From: JADFXI01 sp963784135
GTDB taxonomy: Bacteria; Nitrospirota; Thermodesulfovibrionia; Thermodesulfovibrionales; Dissulfurispiraceae
Direction: 5' to 3'
Assembly: GCA_963784135.1 (NCBI GenBank)
Contig: CAWAQG010000008.1
Coordinates: 124,001 to 188,000, forward strand
DNA length: 64,000 nucleotides
Of the stretch, positions 1 to 8,056 are shown piece by piece. A program made the position numbers and the translations under genes. The notes beneath the pieces were generated by a model, which was not told the DNA's origin, made no database searches, and worked only from the letters and a program-made list of their open reading frames with translations. Position 1 is the stretch's first letter. Each line of letters begins with the position of its first letter.

Positions 1-2
1 GG

Positions 3-143
3 AATCGGTTGCAGCGGCCTGCCATTGCGGGGGACGTGGACAGTTATCTGCAATTTCTCGAGGACCGCCAGGAACTGTTCGGATATTCCGCCAGGAAAGT
101 CACCCACCCACCCCTCGTTATCAACGAAAGCTCCATCCTATAA
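3..143 (+). CDS. C-terminal fragment of an unrecognised protein (5' truncated)
   Basis: An open frame enters from the left edge of the window and ends at TAA 141-143. It gives about 46 residues, ending in KVTHPPLVINESSIL. The composition is protein-like (LQFLEDRQELFGYS) while the other two plus frames look like noise, so I read it as the 3' end of a gene whose start lies outside the window. Only 6 bp separate it from the 3' end of the convergent tRNA gene. I do not recognise the family. Confidence 0.5.
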   Translation, partial: NRLQRPAIAGDVDSYLQFLEDRQELFGYSARKVTHPPLVINESSIL

Positions 144-149
144 GGAAAG

Positions 150-222
150 CTCCCGGGGAGGGATTCGAACCCCCGACAGGGTGGTTAACAGCCACCTGCT
201 CTGCCAGCTGAGCTACCCGGGA
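150..222 (-). tRNA. tRNA-Asn (anticodon GTT)
   Basis: On the minus strand the sequence folds as a canonical cloverleaf. The 7-bp acceptor arms are TCCCGGG and CCCGGGA. The D arm is GCTC/GAGC. The anticodon stem GGTGG/CCACC encloses loop CTGTTAA with anticodon GTT. The T arm holds TTCGAAT. The discriminator base is G and no CCA is encoded, so CCA must be added after transcription. It is a single isolated tRNA with no neighbouring tRNA. Confidence 0.96.
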
Positions 223-308
223 ATATGAACTGAAGTGCTGAACAGTGAACTTCTTTTATAACAAAACAATTATTAGGTTGTCAATAAAAACGGTCTCGCA
301 AAAAAGTC

Positions 309-387
309 GTCATACCCGCGAAGGCGGGTATCCATAGTGCAAACAACTTTATGAAAAGAATGGATTCCCGTTTTCACGGGAATGACG
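309..387. repeat. Imperfect palindromic intergenic repeat (REP-like)
   Basis: Left arm starting CGTCATACCCGCG and right arm ending CACGGGAATGACG form a long imperfect inverted repeat in the gap between tRNA-Asn and hsp20. Each arm also holds its own small GC-rich hairpin (CCCGC..GCGGG; CCCGT..ACGGG). Related palindromes with GTCATTCC...GGAATGAC ends occur at 5132-5208 and 10916-10986, so this is a dispersed family. The rest of the 225-424 gap shows nothing else I can support. Confidence 0.7.
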
Positions 388-424
388 AAAAAACACATTC
401 CACGCTTTTTTAGTAGGTTGTCAA

Positions 425-901
425 TTAAGACACTTCAATTTTTATTTCTTTCGGCTTTGCCTCCTCCCGTTTTGGAAGCACCAGTTCAAGGACCCCATTT
501 TTAAATGTGGCTTTTGCCTTTTCGCTGTCGACCTCAACCGGCAGCGCTACGGTCCTCGCAAAGCTGCCGTAGTTTATTTCACTGACGTAGTATGCAGTCC
601 CCCCGACCTCTTCTTCTTTTTTGAGCTCTCCTTTCAGGGTGAGAGAATCTTTTGCAATAGAGAGATCAATATCTTCTTTTTTCACTCCAGGGAGTTCGGC
701 CCTGAACACGATCTCGTTTGTTCTGTCATAGATTTCAACATTCGGAACAATGTGCAGTGACTCAGGGGGCACTGTCTCAGGATTTTCACCCCATGTCCTC
801 CTTCTCCTATGTTGCGGAGAAAAGATTTCATCAAAGAGCCGGTCCATGTCTCTCCTCATTTCTTCGAGTTCTTTCAAGGGCCCCCATTTGATTACCGACA
901 T
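425..901 (-). CDS. Small heat shock protein, Hsp20/alpha-crystallin family
   Basis: This 158-aa protein is an ATP-independent holdase that keeps unfolding proteins refoldable by the DnaK/ClpB machinery in the cytoplasm. The alpha-crystallin domain spans about residues 45-150. It includes the family motif VFRAELPGVKKEDIDLSI near its start and the C-terminal strand GVLELVLPK. The tail KPKEIKIEV carries the I-x-I-type anchor used for oligomerisation. Residues 1-45 are the variable N-terminal arm (MDRLFDEIFSP). The start ATG has an AGGAGGG ribosome site just upstream. It lies 23 bp after the clpB stop on the same strand and is the last gene of the dnaJ-hspR-clpB-hsp20 cluster, so it is probably under the same HspR-type control. 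Confidence 0.93.
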   Translation of the reverse strand: MSVIKWGPLKELEEMRRDMDRLFDEIFSPQHRRRRTWGENPETVPPESLHIVPNVEIYDRTNEIVFRAELPGVKKEDIDLSIAKDSLTLKGELKKEEEVGGTAYYVSEINYGSFARTVALPVEVDSEKAKATFKNGVLELVLPKREEAKPKEIKIEVS

Positions 902-924
902 AACACCCTCCTTAGTTCCCTTTA

Positions 925-3570
925 TTACACCACTTCGCCCACTGCCAGGCCGGCGAATACAATATTCTTGCCGTCGCAGTCTACTTCAACCACATTGCCT
1001 TCTTTAAATGTCCTGTCGAGTATTTTAAGTGCAAGCGGGTTGAGGATCTCATTCTGTATGGCCCGTTTGAGCGGCCGGGCGCCGAAAACAGGGTCATAAC
1101 CTGCGTGAGCAATATGTTCTTTGGCCGCATCGGTGAGCACTATATCTATCTTTTTCGCCAGCAGATACTTTTTCATCCGCGCCACCTGAATTTCTACGAT
1201 GCTCTTCAGCAATTTCTCATTGAGCGGGTTGAAGATTATGATATCATCTACCCTGTTAAGGAACTCCGGCCTGAAGAAGGCTTTCAGGTCGTTCATTATC
1301 TTGTCCCGCAGGTCCTGTCTGTTTTCGTCGTACCAATACGCCGCGGGTCTTTTGGCCCTCTCGTCAAGGATCTCCTGAATGTGCATACTCCCGATATTAG
1401 ATGTCATAATTACAACGGCGTTTCTAAAGTCCACGGTCCTGCCATGTCCATCAGTCAGCCTCCCGTCGTCGAGAAGCTGCAGCAGGAGATTGAATACTTC
1501 AGGATGGGCCTTTTCAACCTCGTCGAAGAGCACCACCGAATACGGCCTCCTTCGCACTGCCTCGGTCAATTGGCCGCCTTCCTCGTAGCCGACATACCCG
1601 GGAGGCGCTCCGATGAGCCGCGAGGTGGTGTGGCGCTCCTGATATTCAGACATATCTATTCTTATCACTGCCGCTTCAGTATCGAAGAGGAATTCGGCAA
1701 GCGCCTTTGCGAGTTCTGTTTTCCCCACTCCTGTGGGGCCGAGGAACATGAATGATCCGATAGGCCTGTTGGGGTCCTGGATGCCGGCCCGCGCCCTTCT
1801 TATGGCATTCGATACGGCGGCAATTGCCTCGTCCTGGCCTACGACCCTTTTCCTGAGGTTTTCATCCATTTTAATCAGTTTCTGGATCTCGCTTTCGAGC
1901 ATTCTTGACACCGGCACACCGGACCATTTCGAAACGACTTCGGAGATGTCTTCCTCATCAACCTCCTCCTTCAGCATCTTTCTCCTTGACTGGGTCTCGC
2001 GAAGCTTAAGGTTGTCCTCATCAAGGAGTTTCCGCAGTTGAAGGAGCTTGCCGTACCTCAACTCGGCAGCCTTGGCCAGATCGCCTTCACGCTCGGCCCT
2101 CTCCGATTCGATTTTTGTTGCTTCAAGCTGTACTTTCAGGTCCCTGATTTTCTGAATTGCTTCTTTTTCGCTCAACCACTGCGCTCTGAGCACGTCCCGT
2201 TTTGATTGCAGTTCAGCCATTTCCCTTGCCAGTTTTTCGAGCTTCTCCCTCGCGTCCTGAGAGCCGTCGTCGCGCATTACAGCCTGTTTCTCGATCTCAA
2301 ACTGCCTCAATTTTCTTTCGATTTCGTCAAGTTCGGTCGGCATGCTGTCTATTTCCATCCTCAACTTTGCCGCAGATTCATCGATCAGGTCTATGGCCTT
2401 GTCGGGAAGGAACCTGTCGGTTATGTATCTGTGAGAAAGGACCGCTGCTGCGACAAGAGCGGAATCTTTTATCTTTACGCCGTGGTGGACCTCATATTTA
2501 TCTTTTAGCCCCCTGAGGATTGAGATAGTATCTTCGACAGAAGGCTCTTTAACATAAACAGGCTGGAACCTCCGCTCCAATGCCGGATCTTTTTCTATAT
2601 ACTTCCTGTATTCATTTACAGTTGTGGCACCGACACAACGCAGCTCACCCCGGGAAAGGGCAGGTTTGAGCATGTTGGATGCATCCACCGCCCCCTCGGC
2701 CGCGCCCGCGCCGACCAGCGTATGGAGTTCGTCGATGAAGGTTATGACCTTTCCTTCCGACTGCTCGATCTCTTTTAATACAGCTTTCAGGCGCTCTTCG
2801 AATTCGCCGCGGAATTTCGAGCCGGCAACGAGGCTTGCGATGTCGAGGGTTATAAAGCGCTTGTCTTTCAGTGTTTCGGGCACATCCCCGGCAACAATCC
2901 TCTGCGCAAGTCCTTCAGCAATTGCTGTTTTCCCCACGCCGGGATCTCCTATGAGCACCGGATTGTTTTTTGTTCTCCTGGAGAGCACCTGGATAATCCT
3001 GCGTATTTCTTCGTCCCTTCCGATAACAGGATCGAGCTTCCCTTTTCGCGCAAGATCGGTGAGGTCCTTGCCGTACCGTGTAAGGGCCTGGTATTTTTCT
3101 TCCGGATTAGGGTCCGTCACCCGATGGATGCCGCGGATTTCACGCATAGCAGTAAGTATTGCATCGGGTGCAGCACCGTTCCGCTTGAGGATCTCCGAAG
3201 CAGGACCGTAAGTGTTGGCGACAGCAAGCAGCAGGTGCTCGACACTTATAAACTCGTCAGTCAGATGGCCGGCCTCTTCATAAGCCTTTTCAAGTACGGT
3301 TTTCAAACGCGGTGCGATGTATATCTGGCCCATTGGGGCAGCTCCTGAGACCTTTGGAAAACGTTCTATCTCTTTTTCAGTCTCTTTCTTTATCTCGGCA
3401 ATATCGGCCCCGAGCCTTCTTAGTATTTGAAGAGCAATGCCTTCTTCATCATCAAGGAGCGCTAAAAGCAGATGCTCTACATCGAGTTGCTGATTGCCGT
3501 TTTTTTCAGCAATGCCCTGCGCTTCCTGCACAGCTTCCTGGCTTTTGACGGTTAATTTGTCTAATCTCAT
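925..3570 (-). CDS. clpB: ATP-dependent disaggregase ClpB
   Basis: ClpB is a hexameric AAA+ unfoldase that rescues aggregated proteins with DnaK-DnaJ-GrpE in the cytoplasm. The 881-aa length matches the family. An N-terminal Clp repeat domain (about 1-145) is followed by AAA-1 with Walker A GDPGVGKTA and Walker B FIDELHTLVG. The coiled-coil middle domain (about 400-520) is charged and heptad-like. AAA-2 has Walker A GPTGVGKTELAKAL. The middle domain separates ClpB from ClpA and ClpC. I start at the ATG at 3570 (MRLDKLTVKSQEA), which has a GGAGGA ribosome site 8 nt upstream. A longer in-frame extension to 3603 has neither a ribosome site nor family similarity. It is third in the heat-shock operon, about 40 bp after hspR. 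Confidence 0.97.
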   Translation of the reverse strand: MRLDKLTVKSQEAVQEAQGIAEKNGNQQLDVEHLLLALLDDEEGIALQILRRLGADIAEIKKETEKEIERFPKVSGAAPMGQIYIAPRLKTVLEKAYEEAGHLTDEFISVEHLLLAVANTYGPASEILKRNGAAPDAILTAMREIRGIHRVTDPNPEEKYQALTRYGKDLTDLARKGKLDPVIGRDEEIRRIIQVLSRRTKNNPVLIGDPGVGKTAIAEGLAQRIVAGDVPETLKDKRFITLDIASLVAGSKFRGEFEERLKAVLKEIEQSEGKVITFIDELHTLVGAGAAEGAVDASNMLKPALSRGELRCVGATTVNEYRKYIEKDPALERRFQPVYVKEPSVEDTISILRGLKDKYEVHHGVKIKDSALVAAAVLSHRYITDRFLPDKAIDLIDESAAKLRMEIDSMPTELDEIERKLRQFEIEKQAVMRDDGSQDAREKLEKLAREMAELQSKRDVLRAQWLSEKEAIQKIRDLKVQLEATKIESERAEREGDLAKAAELRYGKLLQLRKLLDEDNLKLRETQSRRKMLKEEVDEEDISEVVSKWSGVPVSRMLESEIQKLIKMDENLRKRVVGQDEAIAAVSNAIRRARAGIQDPNRPIGSFMFLGPTGVGKTELAKALAEFLFDTEAAVIRIDMSEYQERHTTSRLIGAPPGYVGYEEGGQLTEAVRRRPYSVVLFDEVEKAHPEVFNLLLQLLDDGRLTDGHGRTVDFRNAVVIMTSNIGSMHIQEILDERAKRPAAYWYDENRQDLRDKIMNDLKAFFRPEFLNRVDDIIIFNPLNEKLLKSIVEIQVARMKKYLLAKKIDIVLTDAAKEHIAHAGYDPVFGARPLKRAIQNEILNPLALKILDRTFKEGNVVEVDCDGKNIVFAGLAVGEVV

Positions 3571-3609
3571 ACGACTATTCCTCCTTCCCTTTGCTTTAAC
3601 CACCCAATA

Positions 3610-3966
3610 CTATTCTTCACTGAATATATTTTGAATATGTCTTTCAAATTCCCTTTTCAAGTCATCATCCAAAAATTGCATCATTTCCATTATTTCAGAG
3701 TGCAGCGCTTTAAGGCGCTTGCGCATACGGAGGATAATATCCACGCCGGCCTTATTGACCCCGAGTTCTTTGGTGAGTTTTATTACCAAATCGAGCCGCT
3801 CAATGTCCTCATCCGAATAGAGCCGCTGGCGGTTTACCCGGTGGGGGCTTACAAATCCTTCCCGCTCGTACATGCGCAGTGTCTGTGGATGGACTTCGAG
3901 TATTCTCGACACGACGCTTATCATGTATACCGGGCTGTTTTTGTCCTGCCTCTTGTTAATCCTCAT
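3610..3966 (-). CDS. hspR: HspR-type MerR-family heat shock repressor
   Basis: This 118-aa winged-helix protein carries the MerR DNA-binding motif VYMISVVSRILEVHPQTLRMYEREGFVSPHR in its first 50 residues (shown here in part only: V14-R44). A helical C-terminal segment for dimerisation follows. HspR proteins repress dnaK, dnaJ and clpB operons and usually need DnaK as co-repressor. No metal-binding cysteines are present, unlike typical MerR metal sensors. The ATG overlaps the dnaJ stop by 11 bp, so translation is probably coupled, and clpB follows. This dnaJ-hspR-clpB order is the classical autoregulated arrangement. I do not see a clear canonical HAIR operator upstream of dnaJ. Confidence 0.88.
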   Translation of the reverse strand: MRINKRQDKNSPVYMISVVSRILEVHPQTLRMYEREGFVSPHRVNRQRLYSDEDIERLDLVIKLTKELGVNKAGVDIILRMRKRLKALHSEIMEMMQFLDDDLKREFERHIQNIFSEE

Positions 3967-5038
3967 GATGCACCATGCCCTTCCTGGGGTCTTTCTTGTA
4001 TAAAGACTCTATAACCTGTATCGCCTCCCGCGCCTTTTCAGGTATGTCCCTCGGGACCACGATCTTGATTTCAACATATTCATCGCCCCTCGCTTTAGTT
4101 TTGTTGGAAATGAAACCCTTTCCGGTAAGTTTGAATTTCTGGGAGCCCTGCGTTCCGGTCGGCAGCTTCATGATCGAGACCCCGTCAATAGTCGGGACTT
4201 CCACTTTCGCGCCGAGCGCCGCTTCTCCAAAGGTGACCGGCAGCTGGACGTAAATGTCGTTGTCTTTCCTCGTGAATACCGGATGGCGCCTGATAGTTAT
4301 TTCGAGAAGGAGGTCTCCGGCAGGCCCTCTGCCTGTACCGGCATTGCCCATGCCTTTTAATCTGACAACCGACCCGTTATCAACTCCCGCCGGTATTTTT
4401 ACCTTTAAGTTTTCTGTATTAAACAGCTCTCCCCTTCCGGCGCATTTTTTACATACAGAGGTAATTTTTTTTCCGGTCCCCCTGCATTCCGGACAGGTCT
4501 GGGCCATTTTGAAAAAGCCTTTTGAGGTTTGCACATGGCCGGTCCCCCTACATGCAGGACAGGTCTGGGAAGCCTCGGCCCCGCTTCCACCGCATTTATC
4601 GCACTGGATTGTCCGCTTTACGGCAAACGGTCTCGTCAGCCCGCTGAAGGCCTCCTCAAGGGTAAGTTCCACGCCTGTCAGTATGTCCGCCCCTCTGGCA
4701 TGACGGGACAGGCTTTCCGCGCGGGCGCCAAAAATATCGCCGAAGACATCACTGAAATCGAATGTTTCGCCGCCGCCAAACCCCCTGAATCCTTCTCCGC
4801 CGCCAAACTGCTCAAACGTAGTCCCTGCTCTGTCATACTGCGCCCGCTTCTCCTTGTCGCTGAGCACAGCATAGGCCTCATTGAGTTCCTTAAATTTTTC
4901 CTCAGCGGTTTTGTCGCCGGGATTCAGGTCGGGATGGTACTTTCTGGCGAGCTTTCTGAAAGCCTTTTTGATGTCATCCTGCGAGGCATCTTCACTAATG
5001 CCCAGTATTTTATAGTAGTCTTTTACCGATGTCGCCAT
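3956..5038 (-). CDS. dnaJ: Co-chaperone DnaJ (Hsp40), zinc-finger type
   Basis: DnaJ stimulates the ATPase of DnaK and delivers unfolded clients to it. The 360-aa protein has an N-terminal J domain with the essential HPD tripeptide at residues 35-37. A Gly/Phe-rich linker follows (about 75-105, FGGGEGFRGFGGGETFDF). Next come four zinc-binding CxxCxGxG-like motifs (CDKCGGSG, CPACRGTG, CPECRGTG, CKKCAGRG) and the two C-terminal substrate-binding beta domains. The ATG is preceded by AGGAGAGG. It is the promoter-proximal gene of the heat-shock operon and its 3' end overlaps hspR. No dnaK or grpE is in this window, so the partner chaperone is encoded elsewhere. Confidence 0.95.
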   Translation of the reverse strand: MATSVKDYYKILGISEDASQDDIKKAFRKLARKYHPDLNPGDKTAEEKFKELNEAYAVLSDKEKRAQYDRAGTTFEQFGGGEGFRGFGGGETFDFSDVFGDIFGARAESLSRHARGADILTGVELTLEEAFSGLTRPFAVKRTIQCDKCGGSGAEASQTCPACRGTGHVQTSKGFFKMAQTCPECRGTGKKITSVCKKCAGRGELFNTENLKVKIPAGVDNGSVVRLKGMGNAGTGRGPAGDLLLEITIRRHPVFTRKDNDIYVQLPVTFGEAALGAKVEVPTIDGVSIMKLPTGTQGSQKFKLTGKGFISNKTKARGDEYVEIKIVVPRDIPEKAREAIQVIESLYKKDPRKGMVHHED

Positions 5039-5058
5039 TTTTACCTCTCCTGATTCAT

Positions 5059-5087
5059 ATAATAATACTTTAGTTGAACCTTGTCAA
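5059..5087 (-). promoter_or_regulatory. Sigma-70-type promoter of the dnaJ-hspR-clpB-hsp20 operon
   Basis: On the minus strand TTGACA (5082-5087) is separated by exactly 17 nt from TATTAT (5059-5064), about 20 nt before the dnaJ ATG. A short inverted repeat TTGA-N6-TCAA (5074-5087) overlaps the -35 box. It could be a repressor half-site pair, but its spacing does not match the published HAIR consensus (TTGAGT-N7-ACTCAA), so HspR binding here is only a guess. Confidence 0.7.
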
Positions 5088-5131
5088 GTATATTGGTAGC
5101 GCCGACCGTGCATCATGGTTGTTGGGTTGCA

Positions 5132-5208
5132 ATTCTGTCATTCCGGCTTGTCCGGAATCGTCCTTTGACCTGCTCGGAAAGATTCCGGACAAGCCGGAAT
5201 GACAGAAT
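5132..5208. repeat. 28-bp perfect inverted repeat (dispersed palindrome)
   Basis: The arms at 5132-5159 and 5181-5208 are perfect reverse complements over 28 bp around a 21-nt spacer. The core is GTCATTCCGGCTTGTCCGG. The same palindrome family appears at 10916-10986 and, more diverged, at 309-387. It lies between the dnaJ promoter and IS copy A, in the 5039-5309 gap that otherwise shows no gene. Confidence 0.85.
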
Positions 5209-5293
5209 AAAAAAGCATGACCCACCACCAGGTTTCTTTATATATGTATACTGTGCTGATAAACAATTATACCCCTGTTGCATATTTGTGCAA

Positions 5294-5309
5294 GCCGGTA
5301 ATGGTACAA
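5294..5309. repeat. 16-bp direct repeat DR1 left of IS copy A
   Basis: GCCGGTAATGGTACAA abuts the left end of IS copy A. Its partner is not at the right end of copy A. It lies, inverted on the plus strand, at 13842-13857 beside IS copy B. This exchange is the inversion signature described under findings. Confidence 0.85.
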
Positions 5310-6676
5310 TGTAGCGAGTTGATAAACTGTCCGTATCTGTAGCACATAAACTGTCCGGGTGGTATATGGATAGCAAGGGGGGCTATCCATGAAACGTTCG
5401 GCGGTGTTGCAGGAGGTACGGAAAATGAGATTTGAAGAAGGTTATGAGGGCTGGAAGAGTGGACGGCTAACGCAGGAGGAAGCGGCGATGCTCCTTGGTG
5501 TCTGTGACAGGACATTTCGGCGATATCTGCTGAGGTATGCGGATAAAGGGATGGAGGGACTTATAGATAAGCGTTTAGGACAAATATCGCATCTGCGAGC
5601 ACCAGTTGACGAAGTGATGGCGCTATCGGATCTTTATAGAGGACGTTATTATGGTTTCAACGTCAAGCATTTTTTTAGCTGGTATCGCCGAGTTCATCAA
5701 GGAAACAGGAGCTACACATGGGTCAAAAACACCCTCCAGGAAAAGGGATTGGTACCGAAAGGGGCACTGAAAGGGGCACACAGGAAAAGAAGGGTCAGGG
5801 CTCCCTATATCGGCATGATGCTTCATCAGGATGGTTCCCGGCACCAGTGGGTTCCCGGCAAATTATGGGATTTGATCGTGACGATGGATGATGCCAGCAG
5901 TGAACACTACTCGATGTTTTTTGTTAAGGAAGAAGGCACACAAAGCAGCTTTCTGGGTGTAAAAGAGGTTATAGAGCAACACGGGTTGTTTGCTTCGTTG
6001 TATACGGATCGCGGAAGTCACTATTGGCATACACCGGAGGCTGGAGGGAAAGTGGACAAATCAAGTCTTACCCAGTTTGGTCGTGCAATGAGCCAACTGG
6101 GGATTAAGATGATCCCTGCGTATTCTCCTGAAGCCAGGGGCCGTTCTGAGCGAGCCTTCAGTACCCATCAAGATCGGCTGGTCAAGGAGCTTGCGATGGC
6201 GGGCATCACTGGGATGAAGCAGGCCAATGATTATCTTGCCAGTACATATATGCCGGCCCATAATGCCGAGTTCGCCGTTATCCCTCAAGAACCAGAGAGC
6301 GTGTTCGTGACTTGGGCAGGCACTGCCTTGGAAGACATCCTATGCGAACAGTATGACCGCACCGTCGGCAATGACAACTGTGTAAAGTTCGATGGACTAA
6401 AACTTCAGATCCCGCCAAATCAATATCGTTGCCATTACGTCAGGGTCCAGGTAAGCGTTCATCGTTATCCCGACGGTAGACTTGCTATCTTTCATGGACC
6501 GAGAAAACTGGCTGCCTATAACTCTAAAGGAAAGGAGATTGCAATTTGCTCACATGCAGCGGCATAAGCCTTAATAAAACTGAAATCGGTGGACTGCCAT
6601 GTTCCATGCGCAGCCACCCTGCAGAACCGGACAGTTTATTTGCTCTAAAACCGGACAACTCTATTTGTTGACAACA
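5310..6676 (+). mobile_element. Insertion sequence copy A, ISNCY/IS1202-like, 1367 bp
   Basis: The element starts TGTAGCGAG and ends TTGTTGACAACA (TGT...ACA termini). The boundaries follow from comparing the three copies in the window and from their flanking repeats. Each end carries two copies of a box resembling ATAAACTGTCCG. At the left they are 5320-5331 and about 5344-5355. At the right they are AATAAACTGTCCG-like and AGAGTTGTCCG-like. These are probably transposase binding sites. One transposase gene fills the element. Copy B (13858-15224) has the same length, the same ends and an identical transposase. Copy C (46304-47671) is diverged. Confidence 0.92.
5389..6567 (+). CDS. ISNCY-family (IS1202-like) DDE transposase, copy A
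   Basis: This 392-aa protein should catalyse cut-and-paste or copy-out movement of the element. An N-terminal helix-turn-helix region (about 10-60, LTQEEAAMLLGVCDRTFRRYLLRY) precedes a linker and an RNase H-like integrase core. The core includes DGSRHQWVPG, LIVTMDDASSEHYSMFF, YTDRGSHYW and the distal PEARGRSERAF segment, which together supply the DDE-type acidic residues. The protein is intact, so the element is potentially active. The ATG is preceded by a short palindrome (GGATAGC...GCTATCC). The residue sequence is identical to that of copy B. Confidence 0.92.
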   Translation: MKRSAVLQEVRKMRFEEGYEGWKSGRLTQEEAAMLLGVCDRTFRRYLLRYADKGMEGLIDKRLGQISHLRAPVDEVMALSDLYRGRYYGFNVKHFFSWYRRVHQGNRSYTWVKNTLQEKGLVPKGALKGAHRKRRVRAPYIGMMLHQDGSRHQWVPGKLWDLIVTMDDASSEHYSMFFVKEEGTQSSFLGVKEVIEQHGLFASLYTDRGSHYWHTPEAGGKVDKSSLTQFGRAMSQLGIKMIPAYSPEARGRSERAFSTHQDRLVKELAMAGITGMKQANDYLASTYMPAHNAEFAVIPQEPESVFVTWAGTALEDILCEQYDRTVGNDNCVKFDGLKLQIPPNQYRCHYVRVQVSVHRYPDGRLAIFHGPRKLAAYNSKGKEIAICSHAAA

Positions 6677-6693
6677 CTATGGTCAATTCCTTA
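6677..6693. repeat. 17-bp direct repeat DR2 right of IS copy A
   Basis: CTATGGTCAATTCCTTA abuts the right end of copy A and recurs in inverted orientation at 15225-15241 beside copy B. Its last nine bases (AATTCCTTA) are also the left target duplication of the MITE-like element that starts at 6694. Confidence 0.85.
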
Positions 6694-6878
6694 CCGCAAT
6701 TCTGACATTACGGGGTTGTTTTTCTGCAGTCGAGCGCCTGGGTTATCGGCAGTGGGCGAGTAACGCCGAGCCCACATGAACAACAGGAACACAGTTGATG
6801 TTCCGCAAAGACAGAGGGGCCGGCACCGCAGACTAATCGCTCGCAAAGAAAAATTACCCCGTAATGTCTGAATTGCGG
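6694..6878. mobile_element. 185-bp MITE-like element with 32-bp terminal inverted repeats and 9-bp target duplication
   Basis: The termini 6694-6725 and 6847-6878 are inverted repeats of about 32 bp with roughly three mismatches, beginning CCGCAATTC and holding GACATTACGGGGT. The nine bases AATTCCTTA occur directly on both sides (6685-6693 and 6879-6887), as expected for a target-site duplication. No open reading frame fits inside, so it is non-autonomous. The right duplication contains the stop codon of the adjacent beta-propeller gene, so the element landed exactly at that gene's 3' end. The parental transposon is not recognisable from this sequence. Together with the IS end it accounts for the 6568-6884 gap. 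Confidence 0.8.
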
Positions 6879-6884
6879 AATTCC

Positions 6885-7907
6885 TTATTTCCCGACCACC
6901 AGAATAACAAAGCTGTCTTTGATCATCACCGGCCTCGGTTTCGCCCCTTCCGGAGTCGACGCCGGCAACGGAGCGAATGTTGCCGTGGGCAGATATATGT
7001 TGTGGGTCACGGTATCAATCGCCATTGTACGGGCCCCTCGTTGCGTAGTGACAGTCTCAGCCACCCCGAACTTGCCGGGAGACAACTCCCGCACCACCGT
7101 AAGACTGCCTTCCCCGTTAGAGCTGAACGCCAGTCCCGTCCCTGGATCGAAGCCGTTTCCATCAACACCTTCACCGATCGGCACAGCAGCGATCACCTTG
7201 CCTGCCCTGACATCCAGAACGACCATGACCTTATTGTGACATCCTGCGAAGACCCTGTGATGCTCAGGGTCGAATCCCATTCCCGTGGGCTCTTCACATG
7301 GCTTGAGTGAATACCGCTTCACCGTTGCAAGCTTCAAACTGTCGATTTCGACCACCTCACCCTTATCTTCGATATTCACGTACACCTTGCCCCTGCCGTC
7401 TGCTGCGGCAAATTCAGGCTTGCCGCCAAGCAAAATCGTGCCGACAACCTCTCCTGAAGCGCCATCAAATACCGTAGCGTCCTTGCTGCCGCCGTTGAAA
7501 GTAAATACTCGTTTCGAGGCAGGGTCGTACAGGATGGCATCAGGATTTGTTCCGGTTTTCACCTGTCCGAGCACTTTCAGAGTTTTTAACTCGAAAATAG
7601 TGGCCGTATTTATTCGCCCGTTGCTGGTAAAACCACGATTCAGCTCCGGCGCCACCGCTATTCCATGCACCCCGGCAGTGCCGGTAATATCGCCCACCAA
7701 TTTATCTGTATCGAGATCGAGCACCATCACGTGGGTGCCGCGGGAAACATACAGGCGCCGGGCACTGCTATCCGCGGTCAGATAGTCCCAACCGCCTTCT
7801 CCGCCGAGTCGCAGCTTATTGATTACATGATAACCATCGTCCGCTGCATTGGCGGCAGCGCAAAAAGTCAGGATACAAAACAACAGGAATATTTGCAAAA
7901 TTTTCAT
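6885..7907 (-). CDS. Exported YncE-like seven-bladed beta-propeller protein
   Basis: This 340-aa protein has an N-terminal signal peptide (hydrophobic FLLFCILTFCAAANA, cleavage near AANA-ADD), so it should be periplasmic. The mature part consists of repeated strands of about 40 residues typical of the YVTN/YncE family (for example RLYVSRGTHVMVLDLDT, RVFTFNGGSKDATVFDG, HRVFAGCHNKVMVVLDV). The specific ligand or function is unknown. The start ATG has a good AGGAGG site. The gene is divergent from hemH. Its stop codon lies within the target duplication of the MITE-like element, and the C-terminal residues appear intact. Confidence 0.82.
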   Translation of the reverse strand: MKILQIFLLFCILTFCAAANAADDGYHVINKLRLGGEGGWDYLTADSSARRLYVSRGTHVMVLDLDTDKLVGDITGTAGVHGIAVAPELNRGFTSNGRINTATIFELKTLKVLGQVKTGTNPDAILYDPASKRVFTFNGGSKDATVFDGASGEVVGTILLGGKPEFAAADGRGKVYVNIEDKGEVVEIDSLKLATVKRYSLKPCEEPTGMGFDPEHHRVFAGCHNKVMVVLDVRAGKVIAAVPIGEGVDGNGFDPGTGLAFSSNGEGSLTVVRELSPGKFGVAETVTTQRGARTMAIDTVTHNIYLPTATFAPLPASTPEGAKPRPVMIKDSFVILVVGK

Positions 7908-8020
7908 AATACTTCCTCCTAATCGGGATTAATTTTGTCATGTACGTTTTATATGATAGCAAATTAGTATAAAAACCACACTTCTCTCAAGGAAAAAATA
8001 CCTGTTTTCATCAAAGAGCC

Positions 8021-8049
8021 TTGCATCATACCTGCTGATCCTGTATCCT
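8021..8049 (+). promoter_or_regulatory. Candidate promoter of hemH (leaderless arrangement)
   Basis: TTGCAT (8021-8026), 17 nt, TATCCT (8044-8049), then only 7 nt to the GTG start at 8057. No ribosome-binding site is visible. With initiation about 7 nt after the -10 box the transcript would begin at the start codon itself. Confidence 0.5.
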
Positions 8050-8056
8050 TTAATCT

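Noticed and set aside
5059..5087. Canonical HAIR operator for HspR
   Set aside because: Only TTGA-N6-TCAA is present; HAIR needs TTGAGT-N7-ACTCAA spacing.
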